This document shows, piece by piece, positions 26,147 through 35,717 of a stretch of 64,000 bases of DNA (the stretch's first letter is position 1; the number at the start of each line of letters is the position of its first letter). The translations under genes and the position numbers were made by a program. Location of the stretch: NCBI RefSeq assembly GCF_963973895.1, contig NZ_CAXBBF010000001.1. One strand, written 5' to 3'. The notes beneath the pieces are model-generated. The model saw only the letters and a list, made by a program, of their open reading frames with translations. It was not told the DNA's origin and did no database searches. Origin of the DNA: Porticoccus sp950063125 (GTDB lineage: Bacteria > Pseudomonadota > Gammaproteobacteria > Pseudomonadales > Porticoccaceae).

Positions 26147-29100
26147 ATGCAGATTTTTCCCGGAAATCCCGTACTTTCCAGTTTCAGACAACGACAGCTA
26201 CTGGCCTCTCTTCAGTCAGTCGATCCCGCTGTGGAATCCGTTTACGCTGAATACAGGCATTTTGTAGATCAGGTTTCGGCCCTGAGCGAAACCGAGCGTT
26301 TGACGTTGACATCATTACTGGAATACGGCCCGAAAATCCCTCCTGAGAATAACGACGGCATGCTGATGCTGGTGACGCCCCGTGCCGGAACCATCTCCCC
26401 TTGGTCCAGCAAAGCCACGGATATCCTCCGCAACGCCGGCGTGACATCAGTCGAGCGGATAGAGCGCGGCATTGCCTACTATTTGAGGGGCGATATCCAT
26501 CCGGACTCCAGAGTAGCGTTGGCCGACGCACTCCACGATCGTATGGTGGAAATGGTCTGTTTTGAGCTGGAAAAGGCAGAGAGCCTGTTTCAGCACCAGC
26601 AACCGACACCCATGATCACGGTGCCCCTGCTCGCAGAGGGGCGGCAGGCGTTATCCCGGGCTAATGTCTCACTGGGGCTGGCCCTTGCGGATGATGAGAT
26701 CGACTATCTGGTGGGCTGCTTCAATGACCTGCAAAGGGATCCCACCGATGTGGAATTAATGATGTTTGCCCAGGCAAATTCAGAGCATTGTCGCCATAAA
26801 ATTTTCAATGCCTCCTGGACAATCGACGGCCAGGAGCAGGGAAAATCCCTGTTTGCCATGATCAAAAATACGTTTGAAAAAAGTGGCGAAGGCGTGTTGT
26901 CCGCTTATTCCGATAATGCGTCTGTGATTGTCGGCAGTCGTGCCGGCCGGTTTTTCCCGGACCCGGACAATAAAATCTACCAGTTCACGCAAGAACCTGT
27001 TCATCTTCTGATGAAGGTTGAAACCCATAACCACCCGACGGCAATCGCTCCCTCTGCCGGTGCCGGTACCGGTGCCGGCGGTGAGATACGCGATGAAGGC
27101 GCGGTGGGCAGGGGGTCAAAACCAAAAGTGGGTCTAACCGGCTTTTCAGTTTCCAATCTCAATATCCCCGGTTTTGAGCGCCCGTGGGAAACGGGTTACG
27201 GCAAGCCCGACCGGATCAGCAGTGCACTGGATATCATGCTTGAGGGGCCCATCGGCGGTGCGGCATTCAATAACGAATACGGTCGACCCAATCTCTGTGG
27301 CTATTTCCGCACCTTTGAGCAGAACTTTAATGGTGAACGCCGCGGCTATCACAAGCCCATTATGATCGCCGGCGGTTACGGCAATATTCGTCAAGAACAC
27401 ATTGAAAAGAAGCTCTTTGAGAGCGGCTGTAAACTGATCGTACTGGGTGGGCCGGCAATGTTGATCGGTCTCGGTGGCGGCGCCGCGTCATCAATGAGCT
27501 CGGGCAGCAGCGCCGAGGATCTCGATTTTGCCTCGGTACAGCGACAGAACCCGGAAATTGAGCGCCGCTGTCAGGAGGTGATCGATCAGTGCTGGCAGCG
27601 GGGCAATGGCAATCCCATCGCCTTTATCCACGATGTGGGGGCTGGCGGCCTGTCCAATGCTTTTCCGGAATTGGTGAAAGACGGGGGTTGCGGCGGCAGA
27701 TTTGAACTGCGCGATGTGCCCAATGATGAACCCGGCATGTCACCGTTGGCGATCTGGTGCAATGAGGCCCAGGAACGTTATGTGCTCGCTGTAAGGCCTG
27801 AGCAACTGGCTGATTTTGAATCAATTTGCCAGCGCGAACGCTGTCCCTATGCGGTGGTTGGCGAAGCCACCTCTGAAAAGCATTTGCTGCTGAACGATAG
27901 GCATTTTTCCGCCAGGCCGGTGGATCTCCCCATGTCAGTATTGTTCGGTAAACCACCGAAAATGCACCGCACAGCAGAAAAGCTGACGGTCACCACGTCC
28001 CCTTTTGAACGCACGGACATTGTGCTGGATGATGCCATCGATCGCGTGCTTACCCATCCGGCCGTGGCCAGTAAAAGCTTTCTTATCACTATCGGTGATC
28101 GCAGTGTTACCGGCATGGTTGTCAGAGATCAGATGGTGGGGCCTTGCCAAGTACCTGTCGCCGATTGTGCGGTTACCATCGTCAGTTACGACAGCTACTG
28201 CGGTGAGGCAATGGCGATGGGTGAACGTTCACCTGTTGCGTTGCTGGATGCCCCGGCATCGGGCCGCATGGCGATTGGGGAGGCGATCACCAATATCGCA
28301 GCAGCGGCCATTGACCGGCTTGCTGACGTCAGGTTGTCCGCTAACTGGATGTGTGCCGCAGGCCATCCTGGTGAGGACGAAAAACTGTTCCGCACGGTAC
28401 AAGCGATTGGCGAAGAGCTCTGTCCAAAATTGGGCATTGCGATTCCGGTCGGCAAGGACTCCATGTCCATGCGCACCACTTGGGAGGAACAGGGACAGAA
28501 GAAGTCGGTGACATCACCATTGTCACTGGTTATTTCTGCTTTTTCCCCGGTCTCCGATGTTCGCAAAACACTAACGCCGGAGTTGCGCTCCGACCTTGGC
28601 GACACAGTACTGTTGTATATCGATCTCGGCGAAAATCGCAATCGACTGGGCGGATCAATATTGGCTCAGGCCTACAGCCAGCTGGGCGATACACCAGCTG
28701 ATCTACTGAGCCCCTCGAAGCTCAAAGCTTTTTTCGACGCTATTCAGGCTGCCAATCAAAACGGTGAACTGATCGCCTATCACGATCGCTCTGATGGTGG
28801 TTTGCTGGCCACATTGGCAGAGATGGCTTTTGCCGGCAATACAGGTATCAGAATATGTCTCGATGAACAGCCAGGCGATGCACTGTCCATTCTGTTTAAC
28901 GAAGAGCTCGGGGCCGTTGTTCAGGTGGCTGCAGACCGGGCCGCTTCTTTCAAGCAGCGCTTTGCCGATAGCGCCATCCCGGTCAGTGTCATAGCGACGC
29001 TAGACGACACTGACAGTATTGAGATTTATGAGGATGGCGATTGCCTGTTCAGTTCCAGCCGCACGGAATTACTGCGACGCTGGAGTGAAACCAGCTACGA

Positions 29101-30013
29101 GATTCAAGCGCGTCGAGACAATGAAGATTGTGCCAGGCAGGAATTTGACGGGTTGTTTTTTGATAATCCCGGATTGAGCGCGGCCCTGAGCTATGACATC
29201 AATGAGGATATTACCGCCCCCTATGTCAACCGTGGGGCCCGACCTCGCGTGGCTATACTCAGGGAGCAGGGAGTGAACGGGCAGATGGAAATGGCCGCTG
29301 CATTTGATCGGGCCGGTTTCGAAACTGTCGACGTTCACATGAGCGATATCCTCGCCGGTCGTGTCGCCCTTGATGATTTCAAGGGATTGGCCGCCTGCGG
29401 CGGCTTCTCCTATGGCGATGTGCTCGGTGCCGGGGAGGGGTGGGCCAAGACCGTGTTGTTCAACCCCGTGGCCCGCGCACAGTTTGAGCAGTTTTTTCAT
29501 CGGCCAGACACGTTCACGTTCGGTGTTTGCAATGGTTGTCAGATGTTATCCAACCTCAAATCGCTGATTCCGGGAGCCGATCATTGGCCCCGCTTTGTCA
29601 GGAACCTGTCAGAACAGTTTGAAGCGCGGTTTTCCCTGGTAAGGGTAGAGAAATCACCTTCGGTCCTGCTTGCAGATATGGCGGGCTCCTATATGCCCAT
29701 TGCCATTGCCCACGGTGAGGGTAAAGTGGAGTTCGCATCATCGGTGGATCCGGAAACATTTGATGGTTCAGGTGCGGTAGCACTGCGATTCCTCGATAAT
29801 TTCCTGGAAATTGCGGAGACCTATCCGGCCAATCCTAATGGATCGCCCCTGGGTATCACGGGCGTAACCAGCGCCGATGGCCGTGCAACAATCATGATGC
29901 CGCATCCCGAGAGGGTGTTTCGTACAGTGACCAACTCCTGGCATCCGGATGACTGGAATGAAGATGGTGCCTGGTTGCGGTTGTTCCGCAATGCCCGGCT
30001 ATTTGTGGATTGA
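26147..30013 (+). CDS. purL: Phosphoribosylformylglycinamidine synthase (single-chain type)
   Basis: The ATG at 26147 (MQIFPGNPVLSSFRQRQLL) gives 1288 residues, close to the 1295 of E. coli; the open frame extends upstream but with no homology. The parts are in the usual order: N-terminal adaptor, linker, two PurM-like halves (MKVETHNHPTAIAPSAGAGT, VGLTGFSVSN, GKDSMSMRTTWEEQG) and a C-terminal glutaminase domain with the Cys in FTFGVCNGCQML near residue 1127 and the His in MMPHPERVFR. It converts FGAR, glutamine and ATP to FGAM in purine synthesis. A strong terminator follows. It diverges from mltF. Confidence 0.97.
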   Translation: MQIFPGNPVLSSFRQRQLLASLQSVDPAVESVYAEYRHFVDQVSALSETERLTLTSLLEYGPKIPPENNDGMLMLVTPRAGTISPWSSKATDILRNAGVTSVERIERGIAYYLRGDIHPDSRVALADALHDRMVEMVCFELEKAESLFQHQQPTPMITVPLLAEGRQALSRANVSLGLALADDEIDYLVGCFNDLQRDPTDVELMMFAQANSEHCRHKIFNASWTIDGQEQGKSLFAMIKNTFEKSGEGVLSAYSDNASVIVGSRAGRFFPDPDNKIYQFTQEPVHLLMKVETHNHPTAIAPSAGAGTGAGGEIRDEGAVGRGSKPKVGLTGFSVSNLNIPGFERPWETGYGKPDRISSALDIMLEGPIGGAAFNNEYGRPNLCGYFRTFEQNFNGERRGYHKPIMIAGGYGNIRQEHIEKKLFESGCKLIVLGGPAMLIGLGGGAASSMSSGSSAEDLDFASVQRQNPEIERRCQEVIDQCWQRGNGNPIAFIHDVGAGGLSNAFPELVKDGGCGGRFELRDVPNDEPGMSPLAIWCNEAQERYVLAVRPEQLADFESICQRERCPYAVVGEATSEKHLLLNDRHFSARPVDLPMSVLFGKPPKMHRTAEKLTVTTSPFERTDIVLDDAIDRVLTHPAVASKSFLITIGDRSVTGMVVRDQMVGPCQVPVADCAVTIVSYDSYCGEAMAMGERSPVALLDAPASGRMAIGEAITNIAAAAIDRLADVRLSANWMCAAGHPGEDEKLFRTVQAIGEELCPKLGIAIPVGKDSMSMRTTWEEQGQKKSVTSPLSLVISAFSPVSDVRKTLTPELRSDLGDTVLLYIDLGENRNRLGGSILAQAYSQLGDTPADLLSPSKLKAFFDAIQAANQNGELIAYHDRSDGGLLATLAEMAFAGNTGIRICLDEQPGDALSILFNEELGAVVQVAADRAASFKQRFADSAIPVSVIATLDDTDSIEIYEDGDCLFSSSRTELLRRWSETSYEIQARRDNEDCARQEFDGLFFDNPGLSAALSYDINEDITAPYVNRGARPRVAILREQGVNGQMEMAAAFDRAGFETVDVHMSDILAGRVALDDFKGLAACGGFSYGDVLGAGEGWAKTVLFNPVARAQFEQFFHRPDTFTFGVCNGCQMLSNLKSLIPGADHWPRFVRNLSEQFEARFSLVRVEKSPSVLLADMAGSYMPIAIAHGEGKVEFASSVDPETFDGSGAVALRFLDNFLEIAETYPANPNGSPLGITGVTSADGRATIMMPHPERVFRTVTNSWHPDDWNEDGAWLRLFRNARLFVD

Positions 30014-30031
30014 CATTTCCAGCCATAAAAA

Positions 30032-30058
30032 AACCCGGCATCAAGCCGGGTTTTTTTA
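30032..30058 (+). terminator. Bidirectional rho-independent terminator
   Basis: A perfect 8-base stem AACCCGGC / GCCGGGTT with loop ATCAA is flanked by an A-run on the left and a T-run on the right. It separates the convergent purL and cytochrome c genes and can work for both. Confidence 0.92.
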
Positions 30059-30072
30059 TGGTCTATGCATGC

Positions 30073-30378
30073 CTACAGGCTGGCGAAATAGGCGGCCAAA
30101 TCAAGAATATCCTGATCTGACAGGGGTTTTGCCATGCCTGACATCACCGGATCTGTGCGCTTTCCGTCACGAAAATCTCTTAACTGTTTAGCGGTGTAGC
30201 CAGCTTTCTGGCCAGCCAGATTGGGCCACATGTCATTGTTGCTGATACCATTTGCACCGTGACAACCAGCGCAGGACGCGGCTTTATTTTTACCTGCCTC
30301 TATGTCACCGGCAGCCAGGGCATACCCCGTAGCAGTTGTCAGCACCAGCGCAAGAATAGTTCCGGTCAGTTTTTTCAT
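30073..30378 (-). CDS. Small monohaem c-type cytochrome
   Basis: This 101-residue protein has a signal peptide (LALVLTTATGYALAAG), one haem site CAGCH near residue 36 and the axial methionine probably in DPVMSGMAKPL. With a single haem it is like cytochrome c-553/c5 or one half of a c4. It would carry electrons in the periplasm, plausibly to a terminal oxidase. The haem A synthase gene lies 46 bases upstream in the same direction, which fits an aa3-type oxidase route, though no oxidase genes are in the window. Confidence 0.92.
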   Translation of the reverse strand: MKKLTGTILALVLTTATGYALAAGDIEAGKNKAASCAGCHGANGISNNDMWPNLAGQKAGYTAKQLRDFRDGKRTDPVMSGMAKPLSDQDILDLAAYFASL

Positions 30379-30424
30379 TTAATCACTCCAAGCTTGAGAT
30401 ATAAAAAGATCACAAAAACGAAAG

Positions 30425-31456
30425 TTAGTTCCTTAATCGGTGGCATACAAACAACACGCTGCTAAAGAGCAGAATAGCACCGCCCTGATGAGCTGCTGCT
30501 ATTGGAATGGGCATATGCAATAACAGGGTTGAAATCCCGAGAGTAACCTGAATTACCAGCAGTATCAGCATCAGTTTAACGCCCGCTCGTATTTCTGAAG
30601 ATATATTCTCTTGTTTAAGCACATTGAAAACAAAATAAATTATCAGTGCTATCAGCAAATAGGCAAACATCCGGTGATTGAACTGGATTGTCGTAATGTC
30701 TTCAAAAATAGCGAGCCAGAAGGGCTCTGTGCCATAAATACCCGGTGGGATAAAACTGTTACCCATCAGTGGGAACGTGGGGTAGGCATATCCGGCATCG
30801 GTTCCGGCGACAAAGCCACCGGAAAGTATCATCAGAAAGACAAGCCCAGAAAGAGCTGTAGCGTAACGTCGTAATGTCGGTTTTTCTTGTTGTCGATTCT
30901 GTTCCGGGGGGTAAAACAGGCTAAAGGCAACCCAGATAATGTAGCCATAGATAATGACGGCTGTGCCTAAATGTGCTGTTAGACGATATTGGCTGACACT
31001 AGGGTTGTCTACCAGACCACTTTTAACCATATACCAACCAAGTAAGCCCTGCAGGCCCCCCAGAACAAACATGATCATAAGTTTTGGCGTCAACCCGGGT
31101 TTGATACGGTGACTAAAATAGAAAAATAGAAAAGGTACCAGAAATAGGACGCCAATCAGTCTGCCGAGTAGGCGGTGAGCATATTCGTAAAGAAAAATTC
31201 GCTTGAACTCAGGCAGGCTCATACCGCTGTTGACTTTCTGATACTCGGGGAACTGCTTATATTTGTCGAAGGTCTGCTGCCATTCCTGTTCGTTCAATGG
31301 CGGCAGAACGCCAGAAACGGGTGCCCATTCAACAATGGAAAGCCCCGAACCCGTCAGCCGGGTAACGCCCCCCAAAAGTATCATACTCAGAATAACGGCA
31401 GCGCATACAATCAGCCAGGAAGCCAACTGTCTATCATATCGATTCTGCAAATCCAT
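30425..31456 (-). CDS. ctaA: Haem A synthase (COX15/CtaA family)
   Basis: This 343-residue protein has about eight membrane helices and COX15-type motifs: LGGVTRLTGSGLSIVEWAPV near residue 28, the first His site in YEYAHRLLGRLIG, YRLTAHLGTAV, LSGGFVAGTDAGYAYPTFPL, and the last pair in IQFNHRMFAYLL and AAAHQGGAILLF. It oxidises haem O to haem A for aa3-type cytochrome oxidases. The usual neighbours (ctaB, coxABC, SURF1) are absent from the window; only a cytochrome c gene accompanies it. Confidence 0.94.
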   Translation of the reverse strand: MDLQNRYDRQLASWLIVCAAVILSMILLGGVTRLTGSGLSIVEWAPVSGVLPPLNEQEWQQTFDKYKQFPEYQKVNSGMSLPEFKRIFLYEYAHRLLGRLIGVLFLVPFLFFYFSHRIKPGLTPKLMIMFVLGGLQGLLGWYMVKSGLVDNPSVSQYRLTAHLGTAVIIYGYIIWVAFSLFYPPEQNRQQEKPTLRRYATALSGLVFLMILSGGFVAGTDAGYAYPTFPLMGNSFIPPGIYGTEPFWLAIFEDITTIQFNHRMFAYLLIALIIYFVFNVLKQENISSEIRAGVKLMLILLVIQVTLGISTLLLHMPIPIAAAHQGGAILLFSSVLFVCHRLRN

Positions 31457-31624
31457 AAGAGATTTATACCTTCCTGTCCAGTGGGGAAGACCATTGACAT
31501 GGATCTTTGCTAGGAAACCCCGATTAAGTGGTTTTTAAAATACCTCGAGGCGGTAAAAGCCGTGGGCTTACTATCGTCAACTACAGCGATCCAATATTAC
31601 CAAATACAGACGTGCATTTCCGGC

Positions 31625-31651
31625 AAAAATGTCCCTCGCAGGGATATTTTT
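31625..31651 (+). terminator. Terminator-like hairpin in the leader of the alpha/beta hydrolase gene
   Basis: Twelve-base arms AAAAATGTCCCT and AGGGATATTTTT pair with one G-T wobble around the loop CGC. The A- and T-rich ends give a terminator shape on both strands. It lies ~97 bases before the hydrolase ATG and within the divergent region with ctaA, so a plain end-of-operon role is not evident; attenuation is possible. Confidence 0.5.
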
Positions 31652-31747
31652 GATAATTCCGGTCCGTCAGTTTGCTAGCCCAGCCTTGCTGAACAAGGCG
31701 CAATCCTGCAAAGTCAGTGAACTTGAGAAAAATTTGGAGAGTGAAAA

Positions 31748-32530
31748 ATGCAACAGACGACCGTCAATGGCGTCAGGATTTCCTACCTCGACGAAGGGCA
31801 GGGTGATGTGATTATTTTTTTACACGGTCTGGGGGTCAGCAGCAGGGACTGGGCCGGACAGATCGATTATTTTCGCGATCGCTGGCGGGTAATTGCGCCG
31901 GATTTTCGAGGGCACGGTGCGTCAGATAAACCCGATAGTCATTACGATATATCGGTTCACGCCAATGATGTTCTCGGGTTGATGGACCAGCTGGGGATTA
32001 ATCAGGCGCACCTTGTGGGCCTGTCCATGGGGGGAATGGTCGCTTTTCAGATCGCGGCGGATGCGCCACAACGTTTAAAAAGCATGACAATCATCAATTC
32101 TGGTCCCGTACTCCCCGACAACACCTTCGCCGCAAAAAAAATGCTCTGGACACGAGTGCTGTCAGTTCATCTGCTGGGTATGCACCGTTATGCCCAAAAA
32201 GTGGCAGAGAGTATGTTTCCAGGGGAGGGGAAAGAGGCATTAATCGATATCTTTACCCGACAGATTGCTTCAAACCCAAAAAAAGTTTATCTGAAAAACC
32301 TCAAGTCCCTGTTTGGCTGGGGGGTTCTGGAGCATTTGGCCGACATTGAGGTGCCGACCCTCATGTTGACGGGTGACCGGGACTATTCACCAGTAGCGCT
32401 GAAACAGGCGGTGGTCGATGCCATGAAAAATGCCAAATTGGTGGTTATTGCCGATACCGGTCACGGGACGCCGATTGAAAAGCCCGGGGAAACCAATGAG
32501 GCCATAGTACGTTTCATTGAAGCTGTTTAA
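31748..32530 (+). CDS. Alpha/beta hydrolase
   Basis: This 260-residue protein has the full fold pattern: FLHGLGVSSRDW (oxyanion region) near residue 25, DFRGHGASDKP, the nucleophile elbow VGLSMGGMVAF with Ser near 95, the acid site around LMLTGDRDYSP and the His in DTGHGTPIEKPGE. It resembles 3-oxoadipate enol-lactonase and BioH-like esterases, but the substrate is not identifiable. A ribosome-binding site GGAGAG lies ~8 bases before the ATG. Its 3' end overlaps that of the convergent patatin-like gene by 17 bases. Confidence 0.9.
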   Translation: MQQTTVNGVRISYLDEGQGDVIIFLHGLGVSSRDWAGQIDYFRDRWRVIAPDFRGHGASDKPDSHYDISVHANDVLGLMDQLGINQAHLVGLSMGGMVAFQIAADAPQRLKSMTIINSGPVLPDNTFAAKKMLWTRVLSVHLLGMHRYAQKVAESMFPGEGKEALIDIFTRQIASNPKKVYLKNLKSLFGWGVLEHLADIEVPTLMLTGDRDYSPVALKQAVVDAMKNAKLVVIADTGHGTPIEKPGETNEAIVRFIEAV

Positions 32531-33344
32531 GCTGACGATTGAGCTTCCGCTTCAGTTCACTCTTGGTTTTCGAGCCATTATTGAGAATCAGGTTGGCCTT
32601 GTAAAACTCCAGCATCCTCACGGCCGCCACATCTGGTTCGATATAAATGTCCGGGGCTTCCTTGGCCAGCTTTTCCCTGATGATACTTTTTTGCATGATC
32701 TGGTAGGTATTGAATACGGCTTCTGACAGGGATGGGAGTTTATTGGATACGGTCCGCGTGCCAATCACATCAACAGCAATCGTAATGTCACAGTCATCGG
32801 GCAACAGGTCAAAGGGCACAGGATTTACCGCGCCGCCATCTATCAGTACCTGTCCATCTATGGTGACTGGCTGGAAGAGTCCGGGGAGAGACATGCTGGC
32901 ACGAATTGCAGGTATCAGCGCCCCATGTTGAAGAACAACCTGTTCCCGGCTCCAGAAATCCGATGCCACAACCTTTAGAGGCGTGTCGAGTTCGGAGAAC
33001 TGGGTAGCATGAACAGATTGAAAGAGATAATTCAGGAGGTTCTCTACCCGAATCAGTCCCCGGCCACGAAATTGCGGGCTAATAAAATCCAGCCATTTGA
33101 ACAAGTGTTTCCTGGTGACGAGATGCTTGAGTGATTCATTATCGCGAAGGCTGAACTGAAGAAATATTTGCTTGATTTCGCCTGTTGGCATCCCCGCACA
33201 ATACATGGCGCCAATTAATGCGCCGATGCTGGTACCAGTGATGAAGTGAGGTTTCAGCCCCATTTCCTCCAATGTCTCCAGAATCAGCAAGTGGCTGATG
33301 CCCTTGGCTCCACCCCCACCCAACGCAAGTCCAATTTTTGTCAT
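32514..33344 (-). CDS. Patatin-like phospholipase (RssA-type)
   Basis: This 276-residue protein has the patatin signature: LALGGGGAKGISHL (oxyanion glycines) at residue 6, the Ser of GTSIGALIGAMY near residue 39, and the catalytic Asp in LIDGGAVNPVP near 170. Members hydrolyse acyl esters of phospholipids with a Ser-Asp dyad. No signal peptide is seen, so it is probably cytoplasmic or membrane-associated. It has no operon partner on its strand and overlaps the hydrolase gene tail to tail. Confidence 0.92.
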   Translation of the reverse strand: MTKIGLALGGGGAKGISHLLILETLEEMGLKPHFITGTSIGALIGAMYCAGMPTGEIKQIFLQFSLRDNESLKHLVTRKHLFKWLDFISPQFRGRGLIRVENLLNYLFQSVHATQFSELDTPLKVVASDFWSREQVVLQHGALIPAIRASMSLPGLFQPVTIDGQVLIDGGAVNPVPFDLLPDDCDITIAVDVIGTRTVSNKLPSLSEAVFNTYQIMQKSIIREKLAKEAPDIYIEPDVAAVRMLEFYKANLILNNGSKTKSELKRKLNRQLKQLQ

Positions 33345-33444
33345 ATAAGGTTCACCTAGTGGTTAATCACAATAGTCGTTGGTTGATTTGAAGTAGAAAT
33401 TCCGGTTTATTACGCAGCTTTACCATCATAACCGGAAGAAACCT

Positions 33445-34152
33445 GTGGCAGAAATCCCGCAAATCAAGCTCCATCCTTCCTGGCTGGCCAAACTTGAAGA
33501 CCAGTTCCAGTTGCCCTACATGGTCAAACTAAAACAGTTTCTGCAGGCCCAGAAAAAGGCAGGTAGAACCATCTACCCCAGCGGATCAAACTGGTTTGCA
33601 GCATTCAATAGTACGCCTTTTGACCAGGTCAAAGTGGTCATTATCGGACAGGATCCCTACCACGGTGATAAACAGGCACATGGTCTTTGTTTCTCGGTGC
33701 TGCCCGGCGTTGATATTCCGCCATCCCTGCGAAATATTTTTCGGGAGCTGCAGCAGGATTGTGGAATTCAGCCGCCCGGACACGGCTGTCTGATGGACTG
33801 GGCTGCCCAGGGTGTGTTTTTACTGAATGCGACATTGACCGTTGAAAAGGGCCGTGCCGGGTCCCATCAGGGGCAGGGGTGGGAACAATTCACCGACCGG
33901 GTAATACAATTATTAAACGACCAACGTCGCGGGTTGGTATTTATGCTGTGGGGCAGTTATGCCCAGAAAAAGGGGGCTATTATCGATACCGATAAGCACC
34001 TGGTGCTCAGGGCACCGCACCCGTCGCCACTATCAGCCCATCGGGGCTTCCTGGGTTGTGGACATTTTTCTAAAGCGAATCAGTACCTCAAACAACAGGG
34101 CCTGAAGCCAGTGGACTGGCAGGTACATGAGGCGGCCCGAGGCAAAGTTTAG
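33445..34152 (+). CDS. ung: Uracil-DNA glycosylase
   Basis: This 235-residue protein starts at a GTG (33445) with GGAAGAA ~8 bases upstream. It has the family-1 motifs: VVIIGQDPYHGDKQAHGLCF with the catalytic Asp near residue 71, LLNATLTVEKGRAGSH, and the DNA-intercalating loop APHPSPLSAHRGF near 192. It removes uracil from DNA after cytosine deamination or dUMP incorporation. The stop overlaps the tail of a convergent membrane protein gene by four bases. Confidence 0.97.
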   Translation: MAEIPQIKLHPSWLAKLEDQFQLPYMVKLKQFLQAQKKAGRTIYPSGSNWFAAFNSTPFDQVKVVIIGQDPYHGDKQAHGLCFSVLPGVDIPPSLRNIFRELQQDCGIQPPGHGCLMDWAAQGVFLLNATLTVEKGRAGSHQGQGWEQFTDRVIQLLNDQRRGLVFMLWGSYAQKKGAIIDTDKHLVLRAPHPSPLSAHRGFLGCGHFSKANQYLKQQGLKPVDWQVHEAARGKV

Positions 34153-34565
34153 GGTTTATCCACCTTCAGTGCGGGTAAATGCCGTTTCGCCCTCAACCAG
34201 TTCAACCCTTTTAAAATAGAGGGCATACTGACAATACGCTTTTCCAATGTGTATTTCCCAGGGTAGTCCAGTAGTAGTAGGCCTACCGCCATGGTTAGGA
34301 TGCCTTGCCCGGGCATGAACAGCATCAGAAAACCACCACACAACAGGATTAAACCCAGCAGGTTTTTCCCAACAAGCAATAAACCCCGGATGACCGGATG
34401 TCTTTGTTTCAATGTTGTTGTCTCGCGGTTTTTGTAAAGAAAATAATCCTCTGGAATCATTGCCACCAACCATGGCAAAGCGAGCAGGCTTCCAATAAAG
34501 GTAATGAATGACACAATGCTAAGCCATGTCAGCAGCACCTGATTTTCAGATAACCAAGCCAGCAT
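34149..34565 (-). CDS. Small inner-membrane protein, PGPGW-like
   Basis: The start at 34565 (MLAWLSENQVLL) is chosen because GGAG lies ~7 bases upstream; the open frame runs 17 codons further. The 138-residue protein has a first hydrophobic segment at ~10-40 and a second region with two helices around GLILLCGGFLMLFMPGQGIL and TMAVGLLLLDYPGKY, which resembles the PGPGW family of putative membrane proteins. The tail is basic. The function is unknown. It sits between ung (convergent) and ygfZ. Confidence 0.7.
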   Translation of the reverse strand: MLAWLSENQVLLTWLSIVSFITFIGSLLALPWLVAMIPEDYFLYKNRETTTLKQRHPVIRGLLLVGKNLLGLILLCGGFLMLFMPGQGILTMAVGLLLLDYPGKYTLEKRIVSMPSILKGLNWLRAKRHLPALKVDKP

Positions 34566-34624
34566 CGTTCGCTCCAAAACATACCAATAAATTAAGTTAA
34601 CTATAATATTCAACAATATGATAT

Positions 34625-35614
34625 TTATAGTATTTCGTAAGGAATAGATAGCTTTTCAACAACAGGATACTGCTGTGAGCCTATCAGCAGATCATCACTG
34701 TCTGCCGCTTCTTTGGTCAACACAACCAACACCTCCAGCCGCTCAGCATCGCAGTGCGCTGTAGACACGATGTTCCCGACAGATTGATTCTGGCCCTGCA
34801 GATAACAGGGCATGCCAGGTAGCAGACGATCAGCGGAGACTGGCACTCTGATTCGGTACATACGACGTTTCAATTTCCCCAGATACTTCATGCGTGCGAC
34901 CACCTCCTGCCCTGTGTAACAACCTTTCTTGAAGCTGATTGCCCCGATCGCCTGAAAATTCAACATTTGCGGTATAAACAGATCAACAGTGTCCACTTCT
35001 ACATGGCCAAGGCCGGATCGAATATCCATAAGTTGCCAGAGCTCGGTTCCCACGGGTTTTAGTGCATCCCGTAATGCCTTCCATACAGGTGGTACTTTTT
35101 CAGCGGGAATAACCAATATGCTTCTACCATCGACCAACGGATACTGGTAGGCCGTATCAGTCGGACTGTTTTTGTCAACGGGTTTTCCGGCGGTCCCCAA
35201 CAAACAGTAGTGATCACTGACATCAGTAAGCTCAACTTTGAAGAACACTGCATATTTGGTCAACTCGTTGATCAGTGGGGTAACCAGGCTGCGGTGTAAC
35301 TGAAGCAAAAAGTGCTGGTCTTCAGCATGGAACAGAACAAAGCTGGCCAGCATCCGACCCTTGGCATTACAGCGGGCGCCAGGAGTTGACTCGCCGAGTG
35401 CCAGCTGAAGTGCATTACTGGTTATCTGACCTTGCAGAAAACGAGCCGCATCCGGGCCTGTTACTGATATCAGGCCCTGGTGAAGGAGAGGGCTCATAAT
35501 GCCAACGTCCTCGGCCAACAATGCCTGGAAGTCTGTTGGTGATTCATGGAAATGTATTTGATCATCATTGATGACCGCACCCTGAGTAGATAGGTATCTT
35601 TTCCAATCGTTCAT
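34625..35614 (-). CDS. ygfZ: Folate-binding Fe-S assembly/tRNA-modification protein YgfZ
   Basis: The protein has 329 residues from the ATG at 35614 (MNDWKRYLSTQGAV); another ATG ten codons upstream is possible. The YgfZ signature KGCYTGQEVVARMKYLGKLK lies at ~residues 225-244, and ISVTGPDAARFLQGQIT near the start fits the GcvT-like folate-binding fold. YgfZ helps maintain certain Fe-S enzymes, such as MiaB, in a folate-dependent way. It is transcribed away from sdhE-ygfX, the conserved arrangement in Gammaproteobacteria. Confidence 0.94.
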   Translation of the reverse strand: MNDWKRYLSTQGAVINDDQIHFHESPTDFQALLAEDVGIMSPLLHQGLISVTGPDAARFLQGQITSNALQLALGESTPGARCNAKGRMLASFVLFHAEDQHFLLQLHRSLVTPLINELTKYAVFFKVELTDVSDHYCLLGTAGKPVDKNSPTDTAYQYPLVDGRSILVIPAEKVPPVWKALRDALKPVGTELWQLMDIRSGLGHVEVDTVDLFIPQMLNFQAIGAISFKKGCYTGQEVVARMKYLGKLKRRMYRIRVPVSADRLLPGMPCYLQGQNQSVGNIVSTAHCDAERLEVLVVLTKEAADSDDLLIGSQQYPVVEKLSIPYEIL

Positions 35615-35717
35615 GATTTGCCCGGTTGAGGTGAATGTATTCATTCTGATGAGTTTAAACTCAGTTGTTCCATTATAATGCCTGACGTTCTATTTATTGA
35701 GACAGAGGCGATCGCCG

